Below, piece by piece: positions 22,304 through 32,802 of a stretch of DNA of 64,000 nt. Position 1 is the stretch's first letter. Every line of letters starts with the position of its first letter. The position numbers and the translations under genes are program-made. The notes beneath the pieces were generated by a model. That model saw only the letters and a program-made list of their open reading frames with translations. It made no database searches and had not been told where the DNA came from. The stretch lies in NCBI GenBank assembly GCA_018398585.1, contig JAGTTD010000013.1, forward strand, positions 34,151,631 to 34,215,630. The letters run 5' to 3'. This DNA comes from Simmondsia chinensis (Eukaryota; Streptophyta; Magnoliopsida; Caryophyllales; Simmondsiaceae).

Positions 22304-22972
22304 ACAGGGTGGCGTTCGTAAGAGAGGGTCCTCTTCCGCTATCTCTATCTCTATCTCCATCTCCATCTCTATCTCTATCTCTATCTCTATCTGCTATCTC
22401 TATCCTTATCTTTATCTTATCTGTTAATTTGTGCCTGATGTGGCTTTCTTTGATTTTGTTGTTTTGCTCGCCGTGTGTTTTACCCTTCTTATGCTTTGAT
22501 GCTCTCCTGCTGCCAGGTCCTTTGCTCATTGCTGCGGACCATCTTCTCAGGTTGGAGGTCCTCGGAAATAACCTCTCTTCAAGGTAGCCCCCTGAAGGGG
22601 GAAGGCTGCGTACATCTATCGCACCTAGACCCTGCTTATGCGAGAGCCCTTGGAGCCACTGGGTTTGTTGTTGTTCTTATGAGAGGGTGAGAGTGTGAGA
22701 GGGGGTGAATCCTGACCTTTCATTATAATGGACGATCAAGATTTATTGAATATTAAAAAATAATAGTAATATATGACCCATATTCCTTCATGGGACAGAA
22801 AAAAGAAGGGGTAAGAAAAGAAAATTATTTTTTTTTTTCAATACTCAACAAATTTTAGCTGTAAATTATTATTATTATTTTTTAATATCCAACAAATCTT
22901 GGCTGTCCATTATAATGAAAAGTCAGGATTCACCCCTCTTACCTTTTCATAAGAACGTCACTACACGTACAT
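22304..22972. mobile_element. TIR element with a (CTATCT)n tract and a nested SINE
   Basis: The ends GGGTGGCGTTCGTAAGAGAG and the complement of ACCTTTTCATAAGAACGTCA are inverted repeats. Inside are a CTATCT / CCATCT hexamer tract (22338-22400) and a 5S-SINE 3' fragment (about 22545-22675). The inner arms (GTGAATCCTGACCTTTCATT and its inverse) resemble the neighbour at 21594-22292. Confidence 0.5.
22545..22675 (+). repeat. 5S-SINE 3' fragment
   Basis: CTCAGGTTGGAGGTCCTCGG, GAAGGCTGCGTACATC and GCCACTGGGTTTGTTGTTG. No 5S head. Nested in the TIR element above. Confidence 0.75.
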
Positions 22973-23240
22973 ACATATGTGTGTGTGTGTGTGTGTAAGG
23001 AAAAAAAGACGTCTAGAAATTCAAAGATGGAAGAGTTGTGACTTTTGGAAAGAACTTCTAATTAATATTATAATAATAATAATAATATAGTATATCTATA
23101 GATAATTTATATTGTTAGGGCAAATAACACTAATGCCAAAGTAATTTATATTTTTAAATTAGCTTTTATTTTACTAATTGTCTTGACTTTAGTATTTTTT
23201 TTGACCTAATAATATAAACTTTTTATATATATTGTATATA

Positions 23241-23516
23241 TATAGATCATCATAAGGGTTCATTTACCAAGCACTAAAGCATCGAATCCCATTAAAACTC
23301 TGAAGTTAAACGTGCTTGGACGAGAATAGTAACATGATGGATGACCTCTTGGGAAGTCCTCATGCTGCCAACCCTGTCAAGCTGGGGGTCCTCGAAAATA
23401 ATCTCTAGTCAGGGTTACACTATGAAGGGGTAAGGCTATGTACAACCACCCCTCCTAGACCCTACTTATGTGGGAGTTCTTGAAGCACTGGGTATGTTGT
23501 TGTTGTATAGATCATC
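23241..23516 (+). repeat. Full-length 5S-SINE with TSD
   Basis: TSD TATAGATCATC (23241-23251, 23506-23516) around a 254-bp body. It starts GGTTCATTTACCAAGCACTA, GCATCGAATCCCATTAAAAC, with a GTTAAACGTGCTTGGACGAG box, and ends GCACTGGGTATGTTGTTG. Along with 6995-7259 it defines the family's full length. Confidence 0.85.
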
Positions 23517-24129
23517 CCAAAAATAGAAATAATACAATTAAAAATATTTGTTCTTTCTATTCAATGCATAATTCTTCCAACAAATGCAAGGGCACACTGA
23601 ACGAGTAAAATTGATAGAGGAACTCTTAATTAGAAGGATAAAATTATTATATTTATTAATTATAAATAATAAAATTGTTATATAAATTAAAAGTTATTAA
23701 GGAAGTAGAACTTACCTAGAGGGCTAGGTAAGTTACTACGTTTTGAAACAATTAAAAATTATTTAGTAATTTTCACTTCTCACATGCCAAATAAGAGCCA
23801 AATCCTGCATTTCTCATAAATTGCAACTTCTCGCATCTATTTCCCACATATCAAACGAGGCCAAAATAAATCGAACCCAAATCCTAGGTATTTTCCTGTT
23901 ACAATAACTTGCGAGTTATTTATGCCATTGGTCCTTTATTTTTTTAAATATATTGAAATTAGTCTCCCATTTATTTTATTCAAATTGATCCTTCATCCTA
24001 ACAACTTTGTTCAATTAGTTCCTCACCTTTTCTTTTATTCAAAATGATCCTTTATATTTTTTTATAATAAAATTAGTTTGAATATTTTATTTCCTATCAG
24101 AATAAGCATCTAGATCCAATCACTTAGAT
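23517..24129. other. Gene-free repeat DNA
   Basis: Includes a decayed MITE arm at 23700-23870 (CTAGGTAAGTTACTACG, similar to intron sequence in B and C). The left arm of a foldback element is at 23930-24110, with its complement at about 24650-24755. Confidence 0.45.
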
Positions 24130-24640
24130 TATTATATTAAATCCGTGAGCATCGAAGAAAAAAGATTATACTTTGTAAAAAGTAAGAATCCGGGGAGTAA
24201 GCCCACCCCAAGACGAGTGCTCTCCTATTCTAGCTTCCCTCATCACCACTATTCTACTATTTTTGAACAACTTGGAGTTGGGCCTTCTTTTCACACTATT
24301 ACATATACGAAAAGAATGAAAAATTTTGGATTCAATTGTCAACTGCTCCTATCAGAAATCGAATTGAGCTACGGATTCAAGCCATAGCACGAGCCTATTA
24401 CTCACTCCATCAAAAAAAAATTATTAATGAAAGATGAAAATCTATTGGAAAATAAAAAATACGCATGTCTGATGAAATGGTTGTTACTGTTTGCTCCAAT
24501 AATGAATTGTTGGTTTGACTGAATAACTAAATAAAATACCTTATATGGATAATAGACATTCCAGTTGATCAAGCGGAAATTACGAAAGGGAATAAAAAAA
24601 GAAAAGAGAGAGGAAAAAATAGGAAAAAAAAAGTAATAAG
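24130..24640 (+). other. Possible organelle-derived insert
   Basis: Less repetitive than its surroundings, with an 80-codon open frame (24145-24387). The stretch TTGTCAACTGCTCCTATCAG followed by GATTCAAGCCATAGCA recalls plastid inverted-repeat DNA from memory. It sits between the two arms of a foldback element (about 23930-24110 and 24650-24755). No plastid gene could be named, so the origin is unproven. Confidence 0.3.
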
Positions 24641-24738
24641 TAAAAAGTAGAAGAAACTAAATTTTAAATAAAAATAATTTTTTTTATATTAGGACTAAAA
24701 TTAGATAAAAATTAAAAAATAATTTAAACAAAATTACA

Positions 24739-24901
24739 AATATAAGGACTTGTAACAATAACAATAACAACAACAGTCCCAGTGCCTCGCGGCTCCCACA
24801 AAAAGCAAGGTTTGGGAGGGGTGATGTACGCAGCCTTACTCCTTCCGAGTAAAAAAGAGGCTGTTTCCGAAGACCCCAGACCCAAATACAAGAACCTGTA
24901 A
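24739..24901 (-). repeat. 5S-SINE 3' fragment in the gene B promoter region
   Basis: Imperfect 17-bp direct repeats (AATATAAGGACTTGTAA and AATACAAGAACCTGTAA) flank a minus-strand copy without the 5S head; its (GTT)n tail reads as AACAATAACAACAAC. It ends 107 bp before the gene B ATG. The gene C promoter lacks it. Confidence 0.7.
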
Positions 24902-24952
24902 ATAACTCAATAATTCCAGCGTCAAATCCCAATTCAACAATTACCCTCCAAT

Positions 24953-24961
24953 TTAGGGTTT
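24953..24961 (+). promoter_or_regulatory. telo-box upstream of gene B
   Basis: TTAGGGTTT 47 bp before the ATG, in a leader nearly identical to that of gene C. Confidence 0.5.
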
Positions 24962-25008
24962 CTCTTCCTCAATTTCCGCGATTACTTCGAGCTTTTTACC
25001 TCTCTCCA

Positions 25009-28000
25009 ATGGCGGAATCTGATAAACACACAGGCACAGTGAAGTGGTACAAGGCAGAGAAGAACTATGGCTTCATAGTCCCTGAAAATGGCTCTGCAGA
25101 TGTGTTCGTCCACCGGTCCGCCATCGTCAAGGCCGGACTTTTCTTACTCCGTAAGGGCGATCGGGTCAAATTCCGGCTCACAAACCCTAGATCCGGTTCG
25201 CGCCTCGCCGCGATCGATATCGAGCTTGTTTCGAAAGTGAAGGACCGCCGCAGGGGTGGCCGCGTCAGGTGATGTGGTTAAAACTAGAAAGAATGGCTAG
25301 ATTGCACGATTTGAAAGTTAATTAGTGTTTATGTTACGGGTCATAATCGATCCAAAACAATCAACCAACTCAAACAGTCTATCAACTCTAAAACGTTAAT
25401 ATATTTGTATTTATCTAGGTTAAACTCATACAATAGTATAGGATTTGTTGGGGTCTAGACACCTAAACCCAATTCAAATCGACCATTCAAGCCAATATGA
25501 ATGACAGATATAAATCACAGGGCACACCAATATCACTAAATATCAACGACGAAATAAATATGCGGAAATTAAATCAACACTATATATAACGTGGAAAACT
25601 CTCCAGAGTAGAGGGAAAAGCCACGGGGCAAATCGACAGCGAAATCCACTATAGAAAATAGCAATTACAACGTTTATGGTTTCAAGATGTTTGCCCTAAC
25701 TTGAAACCTACAAACAAAATGAGCGATACAAGGATTACCTCTCTAGACCCGAGAACAATTAATTCTCCCGATCAATTATCTCCAATCAACGCCTAAAATA
25801 CCCGCTCCAAATTGCTCCAAGATCGAAACCGGTCTCACCTCGCTGCCGCACTCTCTCTTTCTTTTTTTGTTTCAGAGTGCCGCAGCCGCACACCACACCC
25901 CTTCTTTTTATTTTTTATTTTTTTGTTTTGTTTGCTGCGTATCCTTTGCTTCTCTCTCACTTATATATATATAATATTATTTAATATAATCCTAATACTT
26001 ATTTAAACGGGCCATAAAAATATGAACCGGACTATGGTACATATTATGTACCTCACGGGATTTATAAGCTAAGTTATAGAATGGGAAAATAGGGGGTGGG
26101 GGGAGAGAGAGATAGACTAAATAGAAAGGGGATGGAGAGACTTAGAGAGAGAAAGGGAGAGAGAGATTAACACAATTCTTCACCCGTACCTCTTCCCTAA
26201 AACTTAGCCCCTATATATAGAGTTAGGGGAATGATATAGTTGTAATTAAACATTTAACCTATTTATTTAATATTTAAATTACCTCTCACTTAACTTATAT
26301 ATTTTGGTTTGTATCATTTTATAATAGAAATTTAGAGAGGGAAAAAGAAGAGCATACTACAGTAGGTGATGCAGTTAAAATCAGAAAGAGTGGTTAGATT
26401 ACCCTCTTCTATGGTTAACTAGAGTTTATAATAAAAATTGAGGGGGAAGGGTTACAGTATAAAATTATTATTGAACCTTTACTCATTAATTTGAACTTTT
26501 GAAATAGTTAGTTATTTGATATGGTACTAGAGTTTTGTGGACCGAATACCCATAGCCCCCACTAAATATTAATATATTCGAAACACAGTATACCAGTGAG
26601 CATGCGTATTATCAACGCTTCATATGCCCAATGGGCATTGGCATGAGCAGGCATGTAAGAGTATGAAGCCATTCTTAGGCATTTACTTATCAACTTAAGC
26701 TTTTGGAAAGTTGGTTCTTTGATAGCCCTCATCTAAGCTTAACTATGATTTATAATAGAAATTGAGGGGGTGATAGAAGAAATTTAGACTGGGGAAGAGA
26801 AGAGAATAATAGGAAGAGAGAGAGAGAGAGAGATTTCATTCCACATTCGTCTTCAAACTTATTTGGTTGCCACGGAAATTGAATTTCTGCGAGAAGTTGT
26901 ATTTCTCGAGAATTCAATTCCTACTTCAACTTCGCAAGAAGTAGGTATCAAGTGTTTGAATAGAACTTCCTTGTGCGGGTTAGGGTACGTAAAAACAAAA
27001 GGAATTATAACTTACCTCGAGGGTTAGGTAAGTTATTCCCTGCGCTTTGAAGAAACTAGAAATTACTAAGGAATTTCCACTTCCCATGCTCTGCCTATTG
27101 TTAAGTAATTAGAACTTATCTAAGGGAGTTAGTTAAATTACTTCCTACGTTTTCAAGAAATTGGAAATTCCGCTTCTCATGTTCTGCCTATTACCTGGTA
27201 ACCAAACAATAGGGCAAATTCCTTTTTCCATAAGTTCCAATTTCCTGCGTTTACCTCCTGCTATTAAACAAGTATCCTTCCTTGACAACCGTGATGTCCC
27301 TTTTATAATGATATTGGGGAGGAGGACCGCTAAACTCCTAATCACCTATTAGAACTAAAAAAAAAAAGGAGCATACCTAGTGCCTCAAGGGCTCCCGCCT
27401 ACACGCAGGGTCTGGGGGGCGTTGATGTACGCAGCCTTCCTCTTTCAGGGTGTTAACCTGAAAAGAGGCTGTTTCCCTATGCACCCAACCTGAGGGTGAG
27501 GGCTTCCCAGGAGGTCACCCATCCTGGTACTACTCTCGCCCAAGCACGCTTAACTTCGGAGTTCTAATGGGATCCGGTGACGGCGTGTTGATGCCCTCTT
27601 TGGTACCTATTAGAACTAAAAAAATAATGTAAATTATAACTGCATACTAAAAGACTAGCTACTCATATATCTGACACGCGATTAATTTATTTTTTCCTGT
27701 AACAGCAAGAGTCAAGTAAATAGTGATTGTAGCAGTGGATCCAGTGTTGGCAGTACGAAGTTGTCCAGCAGGGGTGGTGGCAGAGGCAGTTGTGGTGGTG
27801 GAGATCGAACTAGTGGTGTTGCTCTATATCAGAAAAGCAGCGCAATAGGTAGTGTAATAGACGAGAAAGATATAAAGAAGATAGAAGAGGTTGAAGATTG
27901 TTTCATCTTGGATTTTGATCCTTTTGAGCCTGTTAGTTTTGAAAAACTCTCATTGGGCAATGAATCTCGTCTTGTTGATGACAATGAAATCTCCATTGTT

Positions 28001-31000
28001 GCTGAAAAGGGGCAGGTATTTTCTTATCAAACTTCAATTTGAGCTGAATTCCTGTGCTATTAATTGCTTATGTTTCTACTTTTTAGAGTGGGGGCCCTTT
28101 GAAGACAATCTCCCTTCAGGGTAGCACCCTGTAGGGGTAAGACTGCTTATATCTTACCGTCCATAGGCCCTAACTTGGTAGGAGTTCTTTTAGGCACTGG
28201 GTTTTTTTTTTTTTTTTTTTTTTTTTTTTGTTTGTTGTTGTTGTTGTGCATGATTAACTGAAATTGTTGGTGACATTTAGTGTTAGGAAAAGAAACGGAA
28301 GAATGACGAAAATTCAACAACAATAAAAGATAAGGCAAAAAATTTACATGGTTTGGTAAATTGTGCCTACCTCCATAGAATCGCAAAGGTTTTCACTCAT
28401 GTGTTGGGAGGAGTATAAGAGATTCTTTTTCTCTTACTTTACACCTAGCAAACTCTAGGCAATATGCTATATGTAGCTACAGAATACCTTAATGCGCTTC
28501 AAAATACCCTCAGTCGGCCTGATCTTTCACTCCATGGACAATGATTTATTCCAGTAAATAAATTAAAGCTCCAAACAGGAACCCTAGCATATGATAATCA
28601 TCATTGTTTTCAGACTGTAATTTTCTTTTCGGTAGTGGAAGCTTTTTGAAAGGGCAAACTAGACATTATTTCTAATGGGTGATCTGGTGTACCTCCTAGG
28701 TCTAACCCGGGAGTTTACAACAACAATAACAACAGTCCCAGTGCCTCTAGTGCTTCCGCATAAGCAGGGTCGGGGGGGATGGATATGCGCAGGAGGCTGT
28801 TTTTGAGGAGTTTATGCCTTAGAAATTCTCTCTGACGCTCAAGTTAGTGTGTGTATTTCAAAGAAAGAAATAGAGAGAGAGTTATGAAGCTCTGACAAAC
28901 TCGCAAAGTGTAAGGAAAGCATGAAATCTCTTCCGTTGGTGCAGGACTTCATGCTCTCGGAAGGGGTAAGGTTGCGTACATCCACCCCTCCCAGACCCTG
29001 CTTATTGCGGGAGCCGCGAGGCATTGGGACTGTTGTTGTTGTTGGTGGTGGTGGTGGTGCAGGACTTCATGCTTTTAGGCGTTAGAGACGTGTTGGATAA
29101 AGTGATAGTGAGCAAGGAATACGATAATCATCATCTTTTCACCTGTATTTTTCTTTTTCCTTTCTCTAAGTGGAAGTTTTTCAACAGACAGGCCAAACCT
29201 TATCTACAATGGATGATCCGACTTACCTTCGAAGTTTAACGGTGGGTTATGCCTAAGAAAAACCTCTCTGATGGTCAAGTTAGTGTGTGTATCTGACAAA
29301 AAGAAATTGAGAGGGTTTATCGAGCTTAGACGAACTCGCAAATTGTAGAGATGCATGAAATTTCTTCCATGGGTGTAGGACTTCATAGCTGTAGGGGTTA
29401 GAGGCACGTGGTAGTAAGGTGGATCCCTTGGATGGACCTATGTTAAGTTAGTTTAATTTATAGGTGCAGGGAACTCCTTAAATGCTAATGTTTCACGCTT
29501 TGGAAATGCGATACTGCATTTTAAAGTCAGATTTGTGTTTCCAATGCGTATAAAACTTGATGAAAACGCGATTCGAACAATCGTGGAATCATATTGATAG
29601 GAAAATACTTATTGCACGATTTGATGGTTAGTTATATCACTCGATTTTAAAGAATGATTGAAGGGTTCATTTACCAGGCACTAATGCACCAGATCCCATT
29701 AGAACTTTGAAGTTAAGTATGCTTGGGCGAGAATGGTACCAGGATGGGTGATCTCTTGAGAAGTCCTCGTGTTGCCAACCCTGTAAGGTTGGGGGTCCTC
29801 AGAAACAGCCTCTCGACAGGGTTACACCCTGAAGGGGTAAGGCTACGTACATTCACCACTCCTAGACCCCACTTATGCGGAGGCCCTTGAGGCGCTGGAT
29901 TTCTTACTCCATTGTCATTGGTGGTTGTTGTTGTTGTTGTTGCACGCTCTCCTGTTCCCGCTTCCGCCCGCTCCTCCTTCGTGCGATACGGTTGAAATTG
30001 TAATGACGGCCCAAAGTGAATTTCCTTTCTTGTTGGGGAGATAAAGACCCAACTCTTAGTTTTCAAGAACTATGATCTAACTGTTAGAAAACTTGCAAAC
30101 AGCAGTAAGAATGAAACACAACAACTAAAGACTAATTAGAAGCACGCCGTGGAGAAGTATTACTATCCTAAAAGACGATTACCCCGCTACTCGGATGCAC
30201 ACAGTATCATCGGCGCCACATCCTCCATGATTAATGCGATCTGACTCCTGACATGCGCTCATTAGTTGCTGGTAGGAGTGCCAAAAATTTTGCCCAAGTA
30301 GAGAAATGTTTAGAGGAGATTATGGTAGAAAGAGAACTGTTGAGAGGAGATGATATTTGGACTCAACCTGAACAAGGCTTTTATAGGAGTATAAACACCT
30401 GTTGGGTAGGGGTACTTCCTACCCCCAAGAGTCAAAAAATTCAAAGAGAAAAGTTGAGAAGTCAAGCCAGTAAATGATAGTCAGCGGGGAAAGCGAAAGA
30501 CATGTAAGTTCCTATCGCAACAATTTCTGAGAGAGAAGTAGATATGTGATGTAAAAAGAACACCCACACCCACACCTTCTCCCGGCCTGGCGAGCAGACG
30601 GTGTGCACGTGCGTTTGATTTCCATCTACCTTTCACCCTTAACCTAAGTTAGGTGTTCAAAAAGTAGGTATAATCGAACTGACTAGTGAATGAACTTTTT
30701 TTTTTTTTTTTGTGGTAATGAGGGACTGGGTTACCCCAGCCAACCCCGACCCATGAGAAAGCCCACAATCCCCATGAGCAGGTAAGTCGTGAGTATATCC
30801 TCAATGAGAATCGAACTCCTGATCCCTGGGCGATGACCGCATGGGTAGGAGACGCCACCAACTAAGACGCCCTCATGATGGTCTAGTGAATGAACTAATG
30901 ATTATCCGAACCCCAATTTTTGAACTGGGTTCATTTTGTTCATTTTGAAATAATGATGCAATGATTAATTTGATGTGCAGGTGGCGTGTAGGGACTACCC

Positions 31001-31730
31001 ACATCCAAGGCACCTCTGTGCTAAATACCCGTTTAAGGAAACTCCTCATTCAACGTACTGCAACATGGTAATCTCATTGTCTCATTGCCCATTAACTTAC
31101 ATTTTGGGGTGTAAACGAGCAAGCTGGCTCACCATTAAGCTCTAAAGGCTTGGTTTTTTTCAAGTTTAAGTCAAGCTTAGCTGGCTCGTTTATCTTACTG
31201 AGTAATTGTGAGCCTAGTGAAGCTTGAACTCATAGGCTTGTAAGTCTAAACAAGCCGAAATGAGCCTATCCTAATAGACTTTATTAATTTAAATATGCCC
31301 AATCGAGCTAAGATTGAACCTAAATGAGTCGAGCTTGAGCCTAAAGGTGTCTAGATCGATTCTAAATGAGTTTGAATATGGCAAGCTTAGTTCGGAGCTC
31401 ACAAAATTGGGCTCCAACTCGATTGATCCGAGCAAAGCTGCGCCCAAGCCTATGATGAGCCCAACTCAAGCTCGAAGATTCAAAGTTCAGTGAGCTTTGA
31501 GTCGATCCCGAGCTTGGCTTTTCTAATTTACACCCCCATTTCCAGTAGAATAACTAATGTGATGTTAACTAGCTATGATGAAAATGCAGTGTTTTTGCTA
31601 CGTCTGTGACATAGCTGCACCATGCGAGGAATGGGACTCGCATAAAGATGCCTCCGAAGATCATGTAACCTGGAAGAGAATCAGAGAGCTCCGTAAACAT
31701 TCTGTTAAGGTTAATGTTGAGAATCTGTAG
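25009..31730 (+). CDS. Gene B: CSD / Gly-rich / acidic motif / RIN13-like tail
   Basis: Predicted exons: 25009-25268 (86 codons + 2 nt), 27706-28015 (1 nt + 103 codons), 30981-31067 (29) and 31590-31730 (46 + stop), about 265 aa. Phases match: AG|GTGATG joins to CAG|CAAGAG making a Ser codon, and the later junctions are phase 0. CSD at residues 8-75 (RNP1 KNYGFI 18-23, RNP2 VFVH 32-35). A Ser/Gly/Arg linker follows, then EEVEDCFILDFDPFEPVS and SLGNESRLVDDNEISIVAEK. The tail is VACRDYPHPRHLCAKYPF...CFCYVCDIAAPCEEWDSH. The Cys/His pattern suggests bound metal. A nucleic-acid chaperone role is inferred from the CSD, and an immune link only from the RIN13-like tail. Intron 2 could alternatively splice to the B' exons. 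The ORF reads into TGA right at the exon 1 donor if unspliced. Confidence 0.8.
25441..26062 (+). mobile_element. Solo LTR in gene B intron 1, absent from gene C
   Basis: The TSD GGATT (25441-25445, 26058-26062) encloses 612 bp starting TGTTGGGGTCTAGACACC. It carries the plant-LTR-like CGTGGAAAACTCTCCAGAG region. The uninterrupted site in gene C reads GTATAGGATTTATAAGC (about 45997). The terminal CA has decayed to CG. Confidence 0.65.
26430..26720 (+). repeat. tRNA-Met-like dispersed repeat in gene B intron 1
   Basis: Contains TTTGAACTTTTGAAATAGTTAG, GATATGGTACTAGAGTTTTG and ATGAGCAGGCATGTAAGAGTATG. Gene C (46380-46640) has the same insertion, and a better conserved relative is at 63655-63960, where GGTATCAGAGTC and GAGTTCGAATCCC are visible. 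Non-coding. Confidence 0.55.
27344..27624 (-). repeat. Full-length 5S-SINE, gene B specific
   Basis: Direct repeat ACCTATTAGAACTAAAAAA on both sides (27344 onward, 27605 onward). The body on the minus strand has a complete 5S-like head (CACCGGATCCCATTAGAACT, AGCGTGCTTGGGCGAGAGTA, GACCTCCTGGGAAGCC) and the 3' body. Gene C keeps the empty site CACCTATTAGAAGTAGAAAA at about 47222. It lies about 80 bp before the exon 2 acceptor. Confidence 0.85.
28089..28245 (+). repeat. 5S-SINE 3' fragment with T-run, gene B intron 2
   Basis: Orthologue of 13803-13935 and 47716-47823. In B alone a run of about 29 T (28201-28229) interrupts the GGCACTGGGTTT / GTTGTTG tail. Confidence 0.75.
28600..29440 (+). repeat. 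Two intronic array units in gene B
   Basis: Relatives of the gene A intron-3 array: GTGGAAGCTTTTTGAAAGGG, GATCTGGTGTACCTCCTAGG, GAGAGAGTTATGAAGC, AACTCGCAAAGTGTAAGG. A minus-strand 5S-SINE 3' fragment at about 28720-28795 is shared with C (48289-48370). The C orthologue of the whole region is about 48180-48890. Confidence 0.6.
28938..29073 (+). repeat. 5S-SINE 3' fragment, gene B specific, with 18-bp TSD
   Basis: GGTGCAGGACTTCATGCT at 28938-28955 and 29056-29073 flanks 100 bp of SINE 3' body ending GGGACTGTTGTTGTTG. Gene C has the single uninterrupted copy of this 18-mer at about 48504. Confidence 0.85.
29662..29945 (+). repeat. Full-length 5S-SINE in gene B intron 2
   Basis: Starts GGTTCATTTACCAGGCACTA, ATGCACCAGATCCCATTAGA, has TGAAGTTAAGTATGCTTGGG and GGTACCAGGATGGGTGATCT, and ends in a (GTT)n tail. 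Gene C carries about 200 bp of different sequence at this point (49107-49313), so insertion was accompanied by a deletion or replacement. Confidence 0.8.
30120..30477 (+). other. Conserved intronic segment with an open frame
   Basis: A 74-codon frame (30253-30477) encodes AKNFAQVEKCLEEIMVEREL and LRGDDIWTQPEQGFYRS. The gene C intron has the counterpart (about 49501-49827) with a few substitutions. Upstream sequence (GCACGCCGTGGAGAAGTATT) is also conserved. The product is not recognised. It may be the decayed leader or LTR of a retroelement rather than a host exon. Confidence 0.35.
30683..30896 (-). repeat. tRNA-derived SINE, gene B specific
   Basis: TSD CTAGTGAATGAACT (30683-30696, 30883-30896). 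The minus strand begins AGGGCGTCTTAGTTGGTGG (A-box region), has AGGAGTTCGATTCTC (B-box) and ends in a poly(A) tail seen as the T-run at 30697. Gene C has the empty site (ACTAGTGAATGAACTAATG at about 50079). Confidence 0.85.
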
Positions 31731-32614
31731 CAGATCTCATGTAAAAATGTAAATGAACCGAGCTGGATCAGGAGCTTTCTTAAAAGGCTCGTCTCGTCTT
31801 AAGCTCAAGGCGAGCCAAGCCAGCCCGTTTAGTTTAACGAGCTGAGCCAGAGCCTAGTGAAACTTGAGATCGGAGGTTTGTGAGCCTAAGTGAGCTTAAA
31901 TGTGCCTCCTTTAGTATAGTTTATGAGCCTATAAAAGCCCAATTAAACCTAGTTCAAGCCTAAATGAGCCAACTTGAGCCTAAACGAGCTTAGATCGAGT
32001 TTAAATGAGTCTAAGTAAGACAAGCTGAACTTGAAATCTGTCAAGTTGGGTTCAAGCCTATAATGAACCAAGCTCAAGCTAAGTGTTGATGAGCTGAGCC
32101 TCAAGCTTTGTAAGTTTGGGCTCGACTCGGCTCATATTAAGCACTAATCTCAAGAGTCATATGGGGTCTTAGCTATTGTGTCAAGTTCGTAGTCCTTTGT
32201 GACTATCTCAAGAAGAGTTTGTATTTTTGGTTTGGAAATTTTACATGATTTATATCTTAAATGAATAATTTTTAACTTTATTATTTATTTATAGGGCATA
32301 TTTAACCAAACTGATTTTTAAAAAAAACACAAAAATATTTAACGTGTATTATATGATCCATTGGGTCAACCAAGATCCAACAACTTCAGCGTTTGGACTG
32401 GGTATCTTGTCACCCACACGCACACCTTCACCCGGCCTGGCGAGCAGATGGTGTGGTTTCCCATCTACCTTTCACCCTTAACCTAAGTTAGGTGCTCAAA
32501 AAGCAGGTATAATCAACCTAACTAGTGAATGAACTAATGATTATCCGAACCCTAATTTTTGAGAAAAATAATAATCATCATTTTATTCAACTGGGTTCAT
32601 TTTGTTCATTCTGA
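31731..32614. other. Spacer between B and B', no gene
   Basis: Degenerate GAGCCTAAATGAGCC repeats at 31760-32130, then AT-rich sequence including a second copy of the pre-exon intron sequence (CTTAACCTAAGTTAGGTG at about 32477). This suggests the B to B' repeat unit is roughly 1.8-2 kb. Confidence 0.5.
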
Positions 32615-32739
32615 AATAATGATGCAAATGAGGATCCTTGGGAGGCTCCCCCGGTGGGGAGCTTGGTGTGCCACACCCGAGAGCCCAAGTTCGAATCCTC
32701 ATTCCCCCATCCCTTCCCCCCTCCCTTTGTAATAATCAA

Positions 32740-32776
<37 letters not shown>

Positions 32777-32786
32777 GTGCAAATGA
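32615..32786 (+). repeat. tRNA-derived SINE with (AAT)n tail
   Basis: TSD AATAATGATGCAAATGA / AATAATGGTGCAAATGA. The body starts GGATCCTTGGGAGGCTCCCC and has B-box CAAGTTCGAATCCTC, with an AATAAT tail at 32745-32775. The C' counterpart (51815-51840) is uninterrupted. Confidence 0.8.
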
Positions 32787-32802
32787 TTAATTTAATGTGC
32801 AG

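Noticed and set aside
22309..22587. Leu/Ser-rich open frame, possible membrane protein
   Set aside because: It is the translation of a CTATCT hexamer tract running into a SINE fragment.
23256..23400. 5S rRNA gene
   Set aside because: The 5S-like stretch is diverged, incomplete, fused to a non-5S tail and flanked by TSDs, so it is a SINE head rather than an rRNA gene. The same applies to the other copies.
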